A stretch of DNA of 64,000 bases from CAWUEX02 sp963921305 (lineage in GTDB: Bacteria; Pseudomonadota; Alphaproteobacteria; Rhodospirillales; Rhodospirillaceae): assembly GCA_963921305.4 (NCBI GenBank), contig CAWUEX030000003.1, forward strand, positions 124,001 to 188,000, written 5' to 3'. A program made the position numbers and the translations under genes. The notes under the pieces were generated by a model, which was not told the origin of the DNA, searched no databases, and worked only from the letters and a program-made list of their open reading frames with translations. This document shows, one piece after another, positions 1 to 9,515 of this stretch (position 1 is its first letter; each line of letters starts with the position of its first letter).

Positions 1-1
1 G

Positions 2-3000
2 TGGTTCAACACCGGTTTGCACTGGGCCTATGGCATTGATGGCCCGGCTCAGGGTCATCACTATGTGGATTACCGCACCGGGCGGCTGGTGAAGTCTGCC
101 AGCGCTTATGAGCACCCGCAGCCTCATGCCTGTTTCATCCAATCCATAGCCGACGATCTGGTCAATGACGGCGGCATCATGGATCTATGGACCCGCGAGG
201 CGCGGCTGTTCAAATACGGCTCCGGCACGGGTACGAACTTCTCGGCCCTGCGCGGCGCAGGCGAAAGCCTGTCCGGCGGCGGCCAGTCCTCTGGGCTGAT
301 GAGCTTTCTCAAGATCGGCGACCGCGCCGCTGGCGCGATCAAGTCCGGTGGCACCACCCGGCGCGCGGCCAAGATGGTCATCGTCGATGTCGACCACCCG
401 GACATCGAAGCCTTTATCGGCTGGAAAGTACGCGAAGAGCAAAAAGTCGCCGCCCTGGTGACCGGCTCCAAGCTGTGTCAGGTGCACCTCAACACGATCA
501 TGAAGGCCTGCCGCAATTGGGACGGCGTCGACAGCGAAAGCCGCTTCGATCTGAAAGAGAACGACGTTCTGCGCAAAGCGATCCGCGCCGCACGCAAGGC
601 AATGATCCCGGACAACGCGATCCAGCGCGCCATCCAATTCGCGCGCCAGGGTTACAGCGACATCGAATTCGAGACCTACGACACGGACTGGGATTCCGAA
701 GCTTACGCGACCGTGTCCGGCCAAAATTCCAACAACAGCGTACGCGTCACCAACGAGTTCCTGCAGGCGGCCCAAAGCGGCAAACCTTGGGAGTTGCGCA
801 ACCGCCTCGACAACACGGTGGCTAAGACTGTCGACGCCTCGGAGCTATGGGAGAAGATCGCCGAAGCCGCCTGGCAATGCGCCGATCCGGGCCTGCAGTT
901 CGACACCACGATCAACGAGTGGCACACCTGCCCCAGTTCGGGACGGATCAACGGCTCGAACCCGTGCTCGGAATACATGTTCCTGGACGACACCGCCTGC
1001 AATCTGGCGTCCCTGAACCTGCTGCAATTCCGCCAGGACGGCGGCGGTTTCGATGTGGAGGGCTTCGCCCACGCCACACGGCTGTGGACGATCACTTTGG
1101 AAATCTCTGTCTTGATGGCGCAGTTCCCATCGAAAGAGATTGCCAAGCTGTCGTATCAGTTCCGCACTCTGGGGTTGGGCTACGCCAACATCGGCGGCCT
1201 GCTGATGGCCAACGGGTATTCCTATGACAGCGACGAAGGCCGCGCGCTGTGCGGCGCCATCACCGCGCTGATGACCGGTACGGCCTATGCGACTTCTGCC
1301 GAGATGGCTGAGGAGCTGGGCGCCTTCCCCGGCTACAAGGCCAACGGTAAAGAGATGCTGCGGGTGATCCGTAACCACCGCCGCGCCGCCTACGGACATC
1401 AGGACGACTACGAAGGGCTGAGCATCAACCCGGTGCCGCTGAATGGCGCCGACTGTCCGGACACGGCTTTGGTTTTGGCGGCCAAGCAGGCCTGGGATGC
1501 AGCGCTCGAAGTCGGCACGGCCAACGGCTTCCGCAACGCGCAAGTGTCGGTGATCGCCCCGACCGGTACGATCGGCCTGGTGATGGACTGCGACACCACC
1601 GGCATTGAGCCGGATTTCGCCTTGGTGAAGTTCAAGAAGCTGGCCGGCGGGGGATACTTCAAGATCATCAACCGCATCGTACCGCTGGCACTGCAAACGC
1701 TGGGATACGGCGCCGATGAGATCGACGACATTCAAGCCTACGCCGTGGGCCACGGTACCCTCGACGGTGCCCCGGCGATTCATCACAAGGCGCTGATGGA
1801 CCGCGGCTTTGACGGCGAAGCCTTGGCCGCGATCGAGGCTGCCTTGCAAAATGCCTTCGATATCAAGTTCGCGTTTAATAAGTACACCCTGGGCGAAGAG
1901 TTCTGCACGGAACGCCTGGGTCTGGACGCCGCAGACCTGGACCGCCTGGACTTCAACATGCTGGCGGCCATCGGCTTCTCGGACAGCGATATCGAAGCGG
2001 CCAATATCTACGCCTGTGGCGCGATGACGCTGGAAGGCGCACCCGGCCTCAAGCCCGAGCACCTGCCGGTGTTTGACTGCGCCAACCCCTGCGGCCGCAG
2101 GGGCACGCGGTTCCTCTCCGCAGCCAGTCACATCGGCATGATGGCCGCGGCCCAGCCGTTCATCAGCGGGGCCATTTCCAAAACCATCAACATGCCGAAC
2201 AGCGCGACCGTCGAAGATTGCGCTGATGCCTACATTCAATCCTGGAAATCGGGTTTGAAGGCCAACGCCTTGTACCGGGATGGCTCAAAGCTGTCGCAGC
2301 CCCTCGCCGCGGCGGTCTTTGAGGACGCCGATGCGGACGAGGACGATGAGTTGGATCTGCAAGACATCGCCGCGCAGCCCGCCGCCGCGCGCACGGAAAT
2401 CATCGCCGAACGCATCGTTGAGCGGGTGGTGCAGCGGGAACGCACCCGCCTGCCCGACCGCCGCAAGGGGTACACCCAGAAGGCGCTGGTCGGTGGCCAT
2501 AAAGTGTACCTGCGCACCGGCGAGTACGATGACGGCAACCTCGGCGAAATCTTCATCGACATGCACAAGGAAGGCGCAGCCTTCCGCAGCCTGATGAACA
2601 ACTTCGCCATCGCGATTTCCATCGGCCTGCAATACGGCGTACCGCTGGAAGAATATGTGGATGCCTTCACCTTCACCCGCTTCGAGCCTGCGGGCCTGGT
2701 GGAAGGCAACAGCTCGATCAAGATGGCGACGTCGATCCTCGATTACATCTTCCGCGAGCTGGCGGTGTCGTACCTGGGCCGGCACGAGCTCGGCCATGTC
2801 GAGCACTCGGATACCAAGCCGGACGCCATGGGCGACGGTGAGGCCGCTGAGAAACTGCTGGAGCTGGCGGAGAAGACGGTCTCGCAGGGCTTCATCCGTT
2901 CAAGCAATCTGTACTTCCTGCCGACCCGTGAAGACCGCGCGGCGCAGGCCGAAGAAGTGCGCACCACTGAGACCATCGTCACTCTGGACACCGCTGTCGG

Positions 3001-3229
3001 CGATGCACCGGTGATGTCGGCAGGCGGTGTTTCGGCGGGCCCGAATGATGCTGGCGCGAGCGCGGGCGGCGGCAGTACAGCCGGTGACTCCCGCAGCGCG
3101 GCGATCAGCAAGGCAAAGATGCAGGGCTATGAAGGCGATGCCTGCGGCGAGTGCGGCAACTTCACTTTGGTCCGCAACGGCACCTGCATGAAGTGCAACA
3201 CCTGCGGCGCGACCAGCGGGTGTTCGTGA
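2..3229 (+). CDS. nrdJ: Adenosylcobalamin-dependent (class II) ribonucleotide reductase, 5' truncated by window edge
   Basis: Reduces ribonucleotides to deoxyribonucleotides using vitamin B12 coenzyme, in the cytoplasm, without oxygen-dependent radical generation. The reading frame is open from base 2 (WFNTGLHWAYG), so the start lies upstream; about 1075 residues are visible and probably 100-200 are missing. Family marks include NPCSEY near visible residue 320 (finger-loop cysteine region), PTGTIGLVMDCDTTG near 520, and a C-terminal cysteine cluster (CGECGN, then CMKCNTCG) near residues 1048-1074, as in the long NrdJ form that carries its redox-active or zinc-binding cysteines at the end. A Gly/Ala-rich linker precedes that tail. 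Followed after 57 bp by a CD-NTase-like gene on the same strand. Confidence 0.95.
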   Translation, partial: WFNTGLHWAYGIDGPAQGHHYVDYRTGRLVKSASAYEHPQPHACFIQSIADDLVNDGGIMDLWTREARLFKYGSGTGTNFSALRGAGESLSGGGQSSGLMSFLKIGDRAAGAIKSGGTTRRAAKMVIVDVDHPDIEAFIGWKVREEQKVAALVTGSKLCQVHLNTIMKACRNWDGVDSESRFDLKENDVLRKAIRAARKAMIPDNAIQRAIQFARQGYSDIEFETYDTDWDSEAYATVSGQNSNNSVRVTNEFLQAAQSGKPWELRNRLDNTVAKTVDASELWEKIAEAAWQCADPGLQFDTTINEWHTCPSSGRINGSNPCSEYMFLDDTACNLASLNLLQFRQDGGGFDVEGFAHATRLWTITLEISVLMAQFPSKEIAKLSYQFRTLGLGYANIGGLLMANGYSYDSDEGRALCGAITALMTGTAYATSAEMAEELGAFPGYKANGKEMLRVIRNHRRAAYGHQDDYEGLSINPVPLNGADCPDTALVLAAKQAWDAALEVGTANGFRNAQVSVIAPTGTIGLVMDCDTTGIEPDFALVKFKKLAGGGYFKIINRIVPLALQTLGYGADEIDDIQAYAVGHGTLDGAPAIHHKALMDRGFDGEALAAIEAALQNAFDIKFAFNKYTLGEEFCTERLGLDAADLDRLDFNMLAAIGFSDSDIEAANIYACGAMTLEGAPGLKPEHLPVFDCANPCGRRGTRFLSAASHIGMMAAAQPFISGAISKTINMPNSATVEDCADAYIQSWKSGLKANALYRDGSKLSQPLAAAVFEDADADEDDELDLQDIAAQPAAARTEIIAERIVERVVQRERTRLPDRRKGYTQKALVGGHKVYLRTGEYDDGNLGEIFIDMHKEGAAFRSLMNNFAIAISIGLQYGVPLEEYVDAFTFTRFEPAGLVEGNSSIKMATSILDYIFRELAVSYLGRHELGHVEHSDTKPDAMGDGEAAEKLLELAEKTVSQGFIRSSNLYFLPTREDRAAQAEEVRTTETIVTLDTAVGDAPVMSAGGVSAGPNDAGASAGGGSTAGDSRSAAISKAKMQGYEGDACGECGNFTLVRNGTCMKCNTCGATSGCS

Positions 3230-3286
3230 CCCGGGGCCGAGGATACTAGTCGCTGGACTTGGCGGCAGGCCGCAAGGGAGTAAGCT

Positions 3287-4279
3287 ATGACGTTTCCGTC
3301 TTCCCTCTCCCACAAGGCCATGGCCGATCCCCTGACCCCCACCAGCACACATGAGATTCAGGCGGCCGATCCGGCCTGGCTGAACGAGCTGTTCAATGCC
3401 TTCCTGCGCGAAATTGTCCCCACGCCCCAGGCCTATGCCAACAGCCGTCTGCAGGCAGAGGACGTGGTGTACACCCTGCGCCGCGCGCTCTATCCGCTGC
3501 GCATGGCGGCATCGGTCACCGGAGACTCCCTCATCGTCGGCGGTGTGGGTAAACGCACCGCCTTGGCGCCGATCGACTGCGTCGATGTGCTCTACCTGCT
3601 GCCGACGAAGCTGCGCATCAGCCGCACCGCCGATGCCCTGAAGGTGTTGCACGCTGCCGTTGCCGATCAGTACGAAGCGGATGCGATCGCCGCCAGTGAA
3701 CTTGGCATCGAAGTACTTCTGCCTGACCGCCGGGTGCGCGTCATTCCGGCGCTGGAACAGGGCGCGGGCTATAAAATACCCGGCCCGACGACGCTGGCCC
3801 GCGCATCGGGCTGGCGCATCACCAACCCGGTTGCCGAAGCCGCGACCCTGCGCCTGAGCGACAGTCTGTACAGCGGTGCGACGCGGCGGCTGTTGACGCT
3901 GCTGAAGGCTTGGCGCGACGCGTCAAAAGTGCCGGTCGACTCCCTCACCCTGGAAGTGCTGGTGCAGGAGTTCTATGCCAGCCAGCCGAGACCACCGGCC
4001 CTGCCCGACGCGTTTAAGGCCTTCGCCGCGTGGGCGCGCTCGAAACAAGAAGGGCCGCTGACCGCGCCGGGCGCACAAACGCAACTGGAGCTGGACAAGG
4101 ACTGGCATGGCGCGGCCAAGGCCGCGTTCTGGCGCATCACGTTGGCCGAGGGCACTGCGAAGACGGATCCCCTCAAGACCGCGCTGGAATGGCGGCATCT
4201 GCTGGGCCTGCGCTTCCCCGTGCCGGAAACACCTGAAGCCACTTCGGATATCCCACCGATCATCCAGGCCTGTGCTTAA
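3287..4279 (+). CDS. CD-NTase-like (cGAS/OAS-fold) nucleotidyltransferase homologue with degenerate active site
   Basis: A 330-residue protein; start ATG at 3287 has GGGAG upstream (a second ATG is at 3320). The layout matches bacterial cGAS/DncV-like nucleotidyltransferases: helical N-terminus, then VGGVGKRTALAPIDCVDVLYLL (residues 84-105, written here as VGGVGKRTAL and APIDCVDVLYLL), a VRVIPALEQ strand at 150-158, GYKIPGP at 161-167, W176..TNP, LLTLLKAWR at 202-210 and SLTLEVLVQEF. In active members the motif is GS..(R)T.....DIDV and a later D before V-P. Here the Ser is Gly86, the first acid is Cys98, only Asp100 remains, and the third acid is Arg151. It is therefore probably catalytically dead or altered. 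No CBASS effector, E1/E2 or protease gene is nearby. Family placement is by eye and moderately sure; function unknown. Confidence 0.65.
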   Translation: MTFPSSLSHKAMADPLTPTSTHEIQAADPAWLNELFNAFLREIVPTPQAYANSRLQAEDVVYTLRRALYPLRMAASVTGDSLIVGGVGKRTALAPIDCVDVLYLLPTKLRISRTADALKVLHAAVADQYEADAIAASELGIEVLLPDRRVRVIPALEQGAGYKIPGPTTLARASGWRITNPVAEAATLRLSDSLYSGATRRLLTLLKAWRDASKVPVDSLTLEVLVQEFYASQPRPPALPDAFKAFAAWARSKQEGPLTAPGAQTQLELDKDWHGAAKAAFWRITLAEGTAKTDPLKTALEWRHLLGLRFPVPETPEATSDIPPIIQACA

Positions 4280-4360
4280 GAAAAATACGGCGTGCCTACG
4301 ACTAAGCTTTTGAATTCAGTGTGCTATCTTCGCGAGGCACGCAGCATCAGAGAGGACGTT

Positions 4361-5062
4361 ATGGCTGAGCTTACTTACGAAGATGTCATTAAAACTCTCG
4401 ACGAGAACGGCTTCGCTGTTATTCCAAAAGACTCCGCGAAGTATAGGGACAAGTATCTTGAACAGTCAGAATTCAAGTACATTCTTTGGCTAGACCGTAT
4501 CTACGAAAAAATTAGAACCGTGCCAGGCTACATTGTTGAGATCGGCGTCGCCCGCGGACGCAATGCGATCATATTTGGCCATCTGATACGGATGAGTGGC
4601 GCCGAAGATGTCCGGCACTACTACGGATTCGACACGTTTTCCGGATACTCAGAAGAAGACTTGAAACGCAGCCCTCATCTCTCTGCCGATACATGGAAAG
4701 AGACGACACTGGAATTCGTCGAAGAAAGACTTGCCGACGCCGACCTGTCAGACATATGCCACATCATTCCAGGTGATGTGAAAGACGTGGCGAGGGACTT
4801 TGTTGAGTCGAAGCAGATGAAGTTCAATCCCGGTAAGATCAGAATCGCGCTTCTGTACATTGACTGTAACGCCTATCTAGCCGCCAAGTTTGCCATGGAG
4901 TTTTTCAAACCCTTCATGGTTCCTGGAGGGATTATTTGTATCGATGAGAAACTGCAGGGGGGCGAGACCGAAGCCTTAATCGAGTTCTGTGAGAAGCATG
5001 GGTATCGCTTCCAGAGAGACGATGGCCCCTTCGGCATTCCGGCCTACACTGCAATAGATTAG
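4361..5062 (+). CDS. TylF/macrocin-type O-methyltransferase family protein
   Basis: SAM-dependent class I methyltransferase of 233 residues. The ATG at 4361 is preferred over an in-frame ATG at 4292 because AGAGAGGA lies just upstream. SAM-binding motif I is YIVEIGVARGRNA (57-69). YGFDTFSGYS (88-97) is the signature seen in TylF-like enzymes, LLYIDCNAY (164-172) corresponds to their metal-binding D.D/Y strand, and VPGGIICIDE follows. TylF relatives methylate sugar hydroxyls in macrolides and glycans; the substrate here is unknown. It is 82 bp after the CD-NTase-like gene. Base composition is somewhat more AT-rich than the nrdJ gene, which may point to separate acquisition. Confidence 0.75.
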   Translation: MAELTYEDVIKTLDENGFAVIPKDSAKYRDKYLEQSEFKYILWLDRIYEKIRTVPGYIVEIGVARGRNAIIFGHLIRMSGAEDVRHYYGFDTFSGYSEEDLKRSPHLSADTWKETTLEFVEERLADADLSDICHIIPGDVKDVARDFVESKQMKFNPGKIRIALLYIDCNAYLAAKFAMEFFKPFMVPGGIICIDEKLQGGETEALIEFCEKHGYRFQRDDGPFGIPAYTAID

Positions 5063-5178
5063 TCCGAGCAGCGCCTGCCGGACGATAGAGGAAATCCGCC
5101 AGCGGCTTGTGTCGCTGCATGCCTGCACGCCACGCTGCTAGACAAACTATTTCATCGCCTCAGAAAAAAGTCTTCGAT

Positions 5179-5290
5179 GAAAAATCGAGGAACGAGCCCA
5201 TGCACGCGACGGGTTTATGCGGGGCCGGTCTGAATCCGCTAATGAATTCAAAGGCTTATTTCTGACTCAAACGAGCCCGTGCACGCCGTA
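5179..5290. repeat. Dispersed 112-bp intergenic repeat, copy 1
   Basis: Aligns without gaps to 49018-49129 with 101 of 112 bases identical by my count. Each copy holds two internal direct repeats of the form ACGAGCCCATGCACGC spaced 79 bp apart (5192 and 5271 here) around a central AT-rich part with a GAATTC-type inverted repeat, imperfect in this copy. It sits between convergent genes (methyltransferase and HAD hydrolase). No reading frame is conserved across it. It may be a REP/MITE-like element or a structured 3' element. Confidence 0.85.
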
Positions 5291-5316
5291 GGGTATTGGA
5301 ATACTTAGGTTATTTC

Positions 5317-5991
5317 TCAACCCGAAATGAGATGAGATTGCAGATTTGTCCATACCTCATGCAAATCCTCGGCGACGTACACAGCCAGCGCGCGCATCTC
5401 ATCGGTCGCGGCAAGCATGTCCGGCACCATGACCGTCATCATGCCAGCGGCGGCGGCGGACCGGACGCCGTTGTGGGAATCCTCAAGCGCCAAACAGTCT
5501 TTGGCATCAATGCCGAGCCGTGCGGCAGCGGTGAGAAAGGGATCGGGATCGGGTTTGGGGTGCGCATAATCTTCGGGAGTGATGACGGCATCAAAGCGAT
5601 GCGTGAGATTATGCTGAGCAAGATGGGGAGCGACCATGGTCCGGCGCGATGACGTCGCGATCGCGCGGGGAATGCCATGGGCGTCGAGATGATCCAGGAG
5701 TTCGAGTGCGCCCGGTTTGAGTCGGAGTTCGGTTTGGGTCAACGCCTGAAAGGTGACAGTCCAGTCGGCTTCAAAAGCCTCGAAGTCGAGTTTGCCGTCG
5801 TAATGCTGAACCAGAAAGTCCCGGTTTGCGGCCGCCGGCCGGCCAATCAGGCGATGAAACAGCGGCAACGGCATCTCGTGGCCTTGCCGCTTTGCAGCTG
5901 CGTCGGCAGCACGATGCTGCAGCGTTTCCGTATCGAAAAGAAGCCCATCCAGGTCAAATATGACAGCGCGCGGTTTGCGGGGAAGCACCAT
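5317..5991 (-). CDS. HAD-superfamily phosphatase / beta-phosphoglucomutase-like hydrolase
   Basis: A 224-residue cytoplasmic HAD hydrolase of the subfamily IA (PGMB/GS1-like) type. Motif I is IFDLDGLLFDTE with nucleophile Asp13 and acid/base Asp15. Motif II is ATSS near residue 115, motif III is the PKPDPDPF lysine, and motif IV is LALEDSHNGVRSA. A helical cap lies between motifs I and II. It removes phosphate from a small sugar phosphate or nucleotide, or isomerises it; substrate cannot be told from sequence. Transcribed toward the repeat at 5179-5290. Confidence 0.9.
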   Translation of the reverse strand: MVLPRKPRAVIFDLDGLLFDTETLQHRAADAAAKRQGHEMPLPLFHRLIGRPAAANRDFLVQHYDGKLDFEAFEADWTVTFQALTQTELRLKPGALELLDHLDAHGIPRAIATSSRRTMVAPHLAQHNLTHRFDAVITPEDYAHPKPDPDPFLTAAARLGIDAKDCLALEDSHNGVRSAAAAGMMTVMVPDMLAATDEMRALAVYVAEDLHEVWTNLQSHLISG

Positions 5992-6043
5992 CGCTCACTG
6001 GGACATGGCGGTGGACATGCCGCAATGCGGCAGCGCCCCCCCC

Positions 6044-7444
6044 TTACGCCGTCATCAGCGTATTCAAGTCCGAGCTGAAGTTGACGATGTTCGGCAAGGC
6101 CGTCGTCACTTCGCTTTGGGTCAGACCCAGCCAACGGCCCATCGGGGCAGCGAACTGTTCCACACTGGTCGTCGGGATCAACCTGCCGTTGCCGGCATCC
6201 TGGTCGTGACCGAAGTCAGCGATGGGGATATCGCCCAGAATTTGCCGGCCTTGTACATCGCCACCAACAACGAAGTGATGCGCACCCCAACCATGGTCGG
6301 TGCCGTCACCGTTCTCAGCCAAAGCCCGGCCAAAGTCAGACGCTGTGAACAACGTGACGTCGTTGGCGATGCCAAGTTCCTGCGTCGCGTTGAAGAACGC
6401 CGTGATGGCACCGTCGACTTGGCTGTGCAGGCCGGTCAGCGCGTTGGCCTGAGCATCGTGGGTATCGAACCCACCAATGCCGACAAAGAACACCTGCCGG
6501 TTGACCTGCAGGCTGTCGCGGACGGACAGCGTGCGCGCAACGGCGGCGAGTTGCTGGCCGAGGAACGATTGCGGGAACTCGGTTTGGAGGGTCGCGGCGC
6601 CCATGCTGGCCTGGTTGAACAACGCGTTGGCGTCGAACGCGGCCTGCGCCTTGGCCGCCATGTCCCGTTCCAAGAGATTGGTGCCCATAAAGTTCGCGGC
6701 CCGGAAGTGCTGAGCCAACACCGTCTCTAGTGTTTGGTTGCGGCCTTCGAGCGCTTCGAATACCTCAACCGTGGCCGCGCCCGACAGGCTGATCTGGTAA
6801 GGACTCGCCTGTTGCCCTGTGAGAAACAGTTCGTTCCCCAGGCCTGTAATGTTGGTAAACGTGTCGGCAAGGCCACCGCTGCTTTGAGCCAGAATCGCAT
6901 CGGCAAAGCGGCCACCCCAGCCGAACTGAGCGCCTTCCGGCGAGCTCGACTGCCACGTCGACTGCTGGTCGTTGTGGGAGAACAGCCGTGGCGGCAAGGC
7001 CACGGACTCCTGCTCAAAAAGAGTCCGGCTGGTCGGCTGAATCAGGGGGCCGACGTTGCCCACGATCGCCGCATTTCCTTGCTGAAACAGGGCATGAAGG
7101 CCCGCCATTTGCGGCGGCAAAGCGAATTCACGGCCGGGGAAGTTGGACGCGTTATCCGGCGACAGCGCCAACAGGTTTGCCCGGTCGCGCGACCCGCCAT
7201 AAGCGCCGATGAAGCCGGAGCGAATCTGGGCGTACCGGTCATAGGAAGCTTGGTCATACGGCAGAACGGTATCGTGGTTGTCCATGCCGCCGAGCAGGAA
7301 GACGCACACCAAGGCTTTGTATCCAGAAGTGTCTGCCGCCAAAGCTTCGAAATTGCCCAGGGTCGCGGTGACGGACCCAAGGGAGGCTGCGCTGAGGGCG
7401 GCGCCGGTGCTGCTTTTCAGGAATGTTCTACGGTTCATGGTCAT
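6044..7444 (-). CDS. DUF1501 family exported protein (Tat signal)
   Basis: About 466 residues. The N-terminus MTMNRRTFLKSSTGAALSAA is a twin-arginine signal (RRTFLK) followed by a hydrophobic stretch, so export is folded via Tat. ATG 7444 is chosen because GGAG lies about 9 bases upstream; GTG 7453 and ATG 7438 are alternatives. The body has DUF1501 hallmarks: VCVFLLGGMDNHDTVLPYD early, IGGFDTHDAQ, and TLFTASDFGRALAENGDGTDHGWGAHHFVVGG, which resembles the metal-site region of alkaline-phosphatase-like sulfatases. It follows a DUF1800 gene in the same direction; the DUF1800-DUF1501 pair is very widespread in Proteobacteria and Planctomycetes but its role is not established. Confidence 0.88.
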   Translation of the reverse strand: MTMNRRTFLKSSTGAALSAASLGSVTATLGNFEALAADTSGYKALVCVFLLGGMDNHDTVLPYDQASYDRYAQIRSGFIGAYGGSRDRANLLALSPDNASNFPGREFALPPQMAGLHALFQQGNAAIVGNVGPLIQPTSRTLFEQESVALPPRLFSHNDQQSTWQSSSPEGAQFGWGGRFADAILAQSSGGLADTFTNITGLGNELFLTGQQASPYQISLSGAATVEVFEALEGRNQTLETVLAQHFRAANFMGTNLLERDMAAKAQAAFDANALFNQASMGAATLQTEFPQSFLGQQLAAVARTLSVRDSLQVNRQVFFVGIGGFDTHDAQANALTGLHSQVDGAITAFFNATQELGIANDVTLFTASDFGRALAENGDGTDHGWGAHHFVVGGDVQGRQILGDIPIADFGHDQDAGNGRLIPTTSVEQFAAPMGRWLGLTQSEVTTALPNIVNFSSDLNTLMTA

Positions 7445-7455
7445 GTCTCGCACTC

Positions 7456-9515
7456 CTATCGCTGCACCAGATAATCGGGGGTGGTCATAACCATCAGGAT
7501 GGCCAGGTGAACTCTGTTGGCCGCACTGATACCGCCGTCTGAGGGGTCATAGGGGATGGCATTGATCGCATCGACAATGCCAGTTCGAGAGTCTTCCGAC
7601 AGGGTGACGTAGGTCATCACAGCAGCAACGCGGTCGACCAACGCATCGGCGTCGGTCGCGAGATCGAACTCGAAGTCGTAGTTCGGGCGGAAGCTGCTTT
7701 CAGCACCCTCTATGCTCACATTTGTGTCGCCTTCGTCTCTCAGTTCCTGCAACTCGGCCACCGCGTCATTCTGCGCGCCACCGAAAATAAATGCGGTCAT
7801 GAAGTTGATATAACCGGGTGTCGTCGCCGCATTGACGATCTGCAGTTCGGGAACCGTCAATCCCGCGCTCCCGTCAAAGTCCCCGGCGCAACATAACCGG
7901 GCCGATAGAAATTGAAGACCGAAGGCGCGCCATAGGGCTGCTGGCCGAGCAGATTGGGAGACCCCGTGTTCCACAGGAGCGGCATGAACTCCGGTGTGAC
8001 CGTGCTCACGTTGTACGCCCGGGCCCAGTTGGCAAACCTGATAATCGGCTCGCGGACCTTGCCGAACGTGTCGTCACTCAGCGACGCCATGTCGCGGGCA
8101 TCGTCGTCAAACAGAATAGCGCTCAGGGTCGCCTGCAAATCACCGCGGCGGCCATCACCGACCACCATGCCATCGGGCAGAGTATACGAGCCCGCCGCAA
8201 ACGCGGTCGCGACACGCTCGATATAAGCGGGCGACGGATGGCTGGTGACGAACCGTTGGATGAGTTGCCGGCTGACGAAGGGCGGCACGTTGGGGTGATC
8301 GAAGATGATATCCAGCGCCTGGGTGATACTTTCGATGCCGTTGGTCCCTGCCGGAATGGTGGCGCCGAGAAAGCTCTTTTCCAGCGGTGAGTGCTGGGAC
8401 TCGAACATCTTCATGGGTTCCATATAGGGCAGGAAATCAGGGTTCGAAATCAGGCTGTTTGTGACCTCGGTGTCTTCTTCCTCATCTTCCTCGCAAGAGA
8501 AGCTGCGGTCGTCGAAGTCATTGCATTGGGCTGCCAGCCCGGTGAACACGCGCGCAAGCCCGGTGATGTCATCGTTGGTGTAGGTTTCGATGGCGTTGCC
8601 ATTGATGTCAGTCTTGGAGGAGCCGTCCATGTTGAGCTCCACCAGACCGATGGTGAACAGCTGCATAAGTTCACGCGCATAGTTCTCATCCGGTACCCGC
8701 CCGGTAACCGGATCGCCCTTGCGGTTGGCGAGATAGGTCAGGTAGTAGCCCATCGCGGGGGAATAGGTGACCGCTTCCAACAGATCGCGGTAGTTGCCCA
8801 GCGCGTGTGTGGTCAGCACATCTTGATAGTAAGCGACAGCTGGTGGCGTATCTGTCAGGAATTCGCCACCGGTGTTGGAGATCACCATGATCTCGGACAA
8901 CGCAAAGGCCATACGCTGACGCACTTGGTCGGAGCCGGTAATGGCATTGATCCAGAAGGCAAAGTTCGGCGCGAAAACTCCGTCTATGCCGAGTTCTTGC
9001 TCCTCGCAGGCCTCGTCACCGCTTTCCCCGGTGTCCTCGCCTTCTTCGTCCTCTTCCTCGCCTTCTTCGTCCTCTTCCTCGCCTTCTTCGTCCTCTTCGC
9101 TGTCTTCTAGGTCTTCGTCTTCTGCATCGCTGCCCTCTTGATCATTGCAAGCGGCATTGCCTTGCTGTTCGAGATAGGAGGCAACGATGGGGAGATTGAG
9201 GCTCGGGTCCTTGGAGAATTCGGCCAGCAGCCATTGCGACGGGCTCGATCCGGTCAAAGCGATCACCTCGTCTGGCCGGGGCCCAAATGTGGCCTGCGTG
9301 AGGAATCGGGCGGTGGCATCCATCTCCGCGAAGGTGCTTTCGTGGGATGGAGTCGCCACCTGTGCCAGAGCCCGTTGGCCATGGCCGACCGATGCAAAAG
9401 CCAAGCATCCACCGGCCAGGGTGGCATAAAGGGCGCGCTTCAGATGGGGCCGGAAAGACAGGATTCTAGAATAGCGGCGACAGGGCGCTGGGGTGTTTTC
9501 GTGACGTAAAATCAA
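7456..9515 (-). pseudogene. DUF1800 family exported protein, split by a frameshift near 7860
   Basis: The main frame (9515 down to 7857, 552 codons) starts at a TTG with AGGAG upstream, has a signal-like N-terminus and matches DUF1800: ATARFLTQATFGPRPDEV, YYLTYLANRKGD.TG..PDENYARELMQLFTIGL, and SVFNFYRPGYVAPG. It stops at GTLTGARD, but the missing C-terminus (GLTVPELQIVNAATTPGYINF to the stop at 7456) continues directly in another frame. Joining them needs a one-base change within about 7855-7875. Either the gene is inactivated, or the base call is wrong. Near residues 125-165 it carries a run of Glu/Asp/Gly encoded by a 21-bp tandem repeat. DUF1501 lies 11 bp downstream. Confidence 0.85.
9039..9101. 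repeat. 21-bp tandem repeat, three copies, inside the DUF1800 gene
   Basis: The unit GCCTTCTTCGTCCTCTTCCT plus C occurs at 9039-9059, 9060-9080 and 9081-9101, the last with a change at its end. On the coding (minus) strand each unit reads EEDEEGE, giving a strongly acidic, probably disordered or cation-binding segment. The flanks are also rich in GAG/GAC codons, so the array may have grown by slippage. Confidence 0.9.

Noticed and set aside
845..2239. Long open frame (464 codons) antisense to nrdJ
   Set aside because: Arises from high GC codon bias opposite a real gene; composition Arg/Gly/Val-rich with no domain pattern.
3287..5062. CBASS or similar defence operon
   Set aside because: The CD-NTase-like protein lacks the active site and there is no effector, E1/E2, HORMA or TRIP13-like gene; the methyltransferase is of sugar type.
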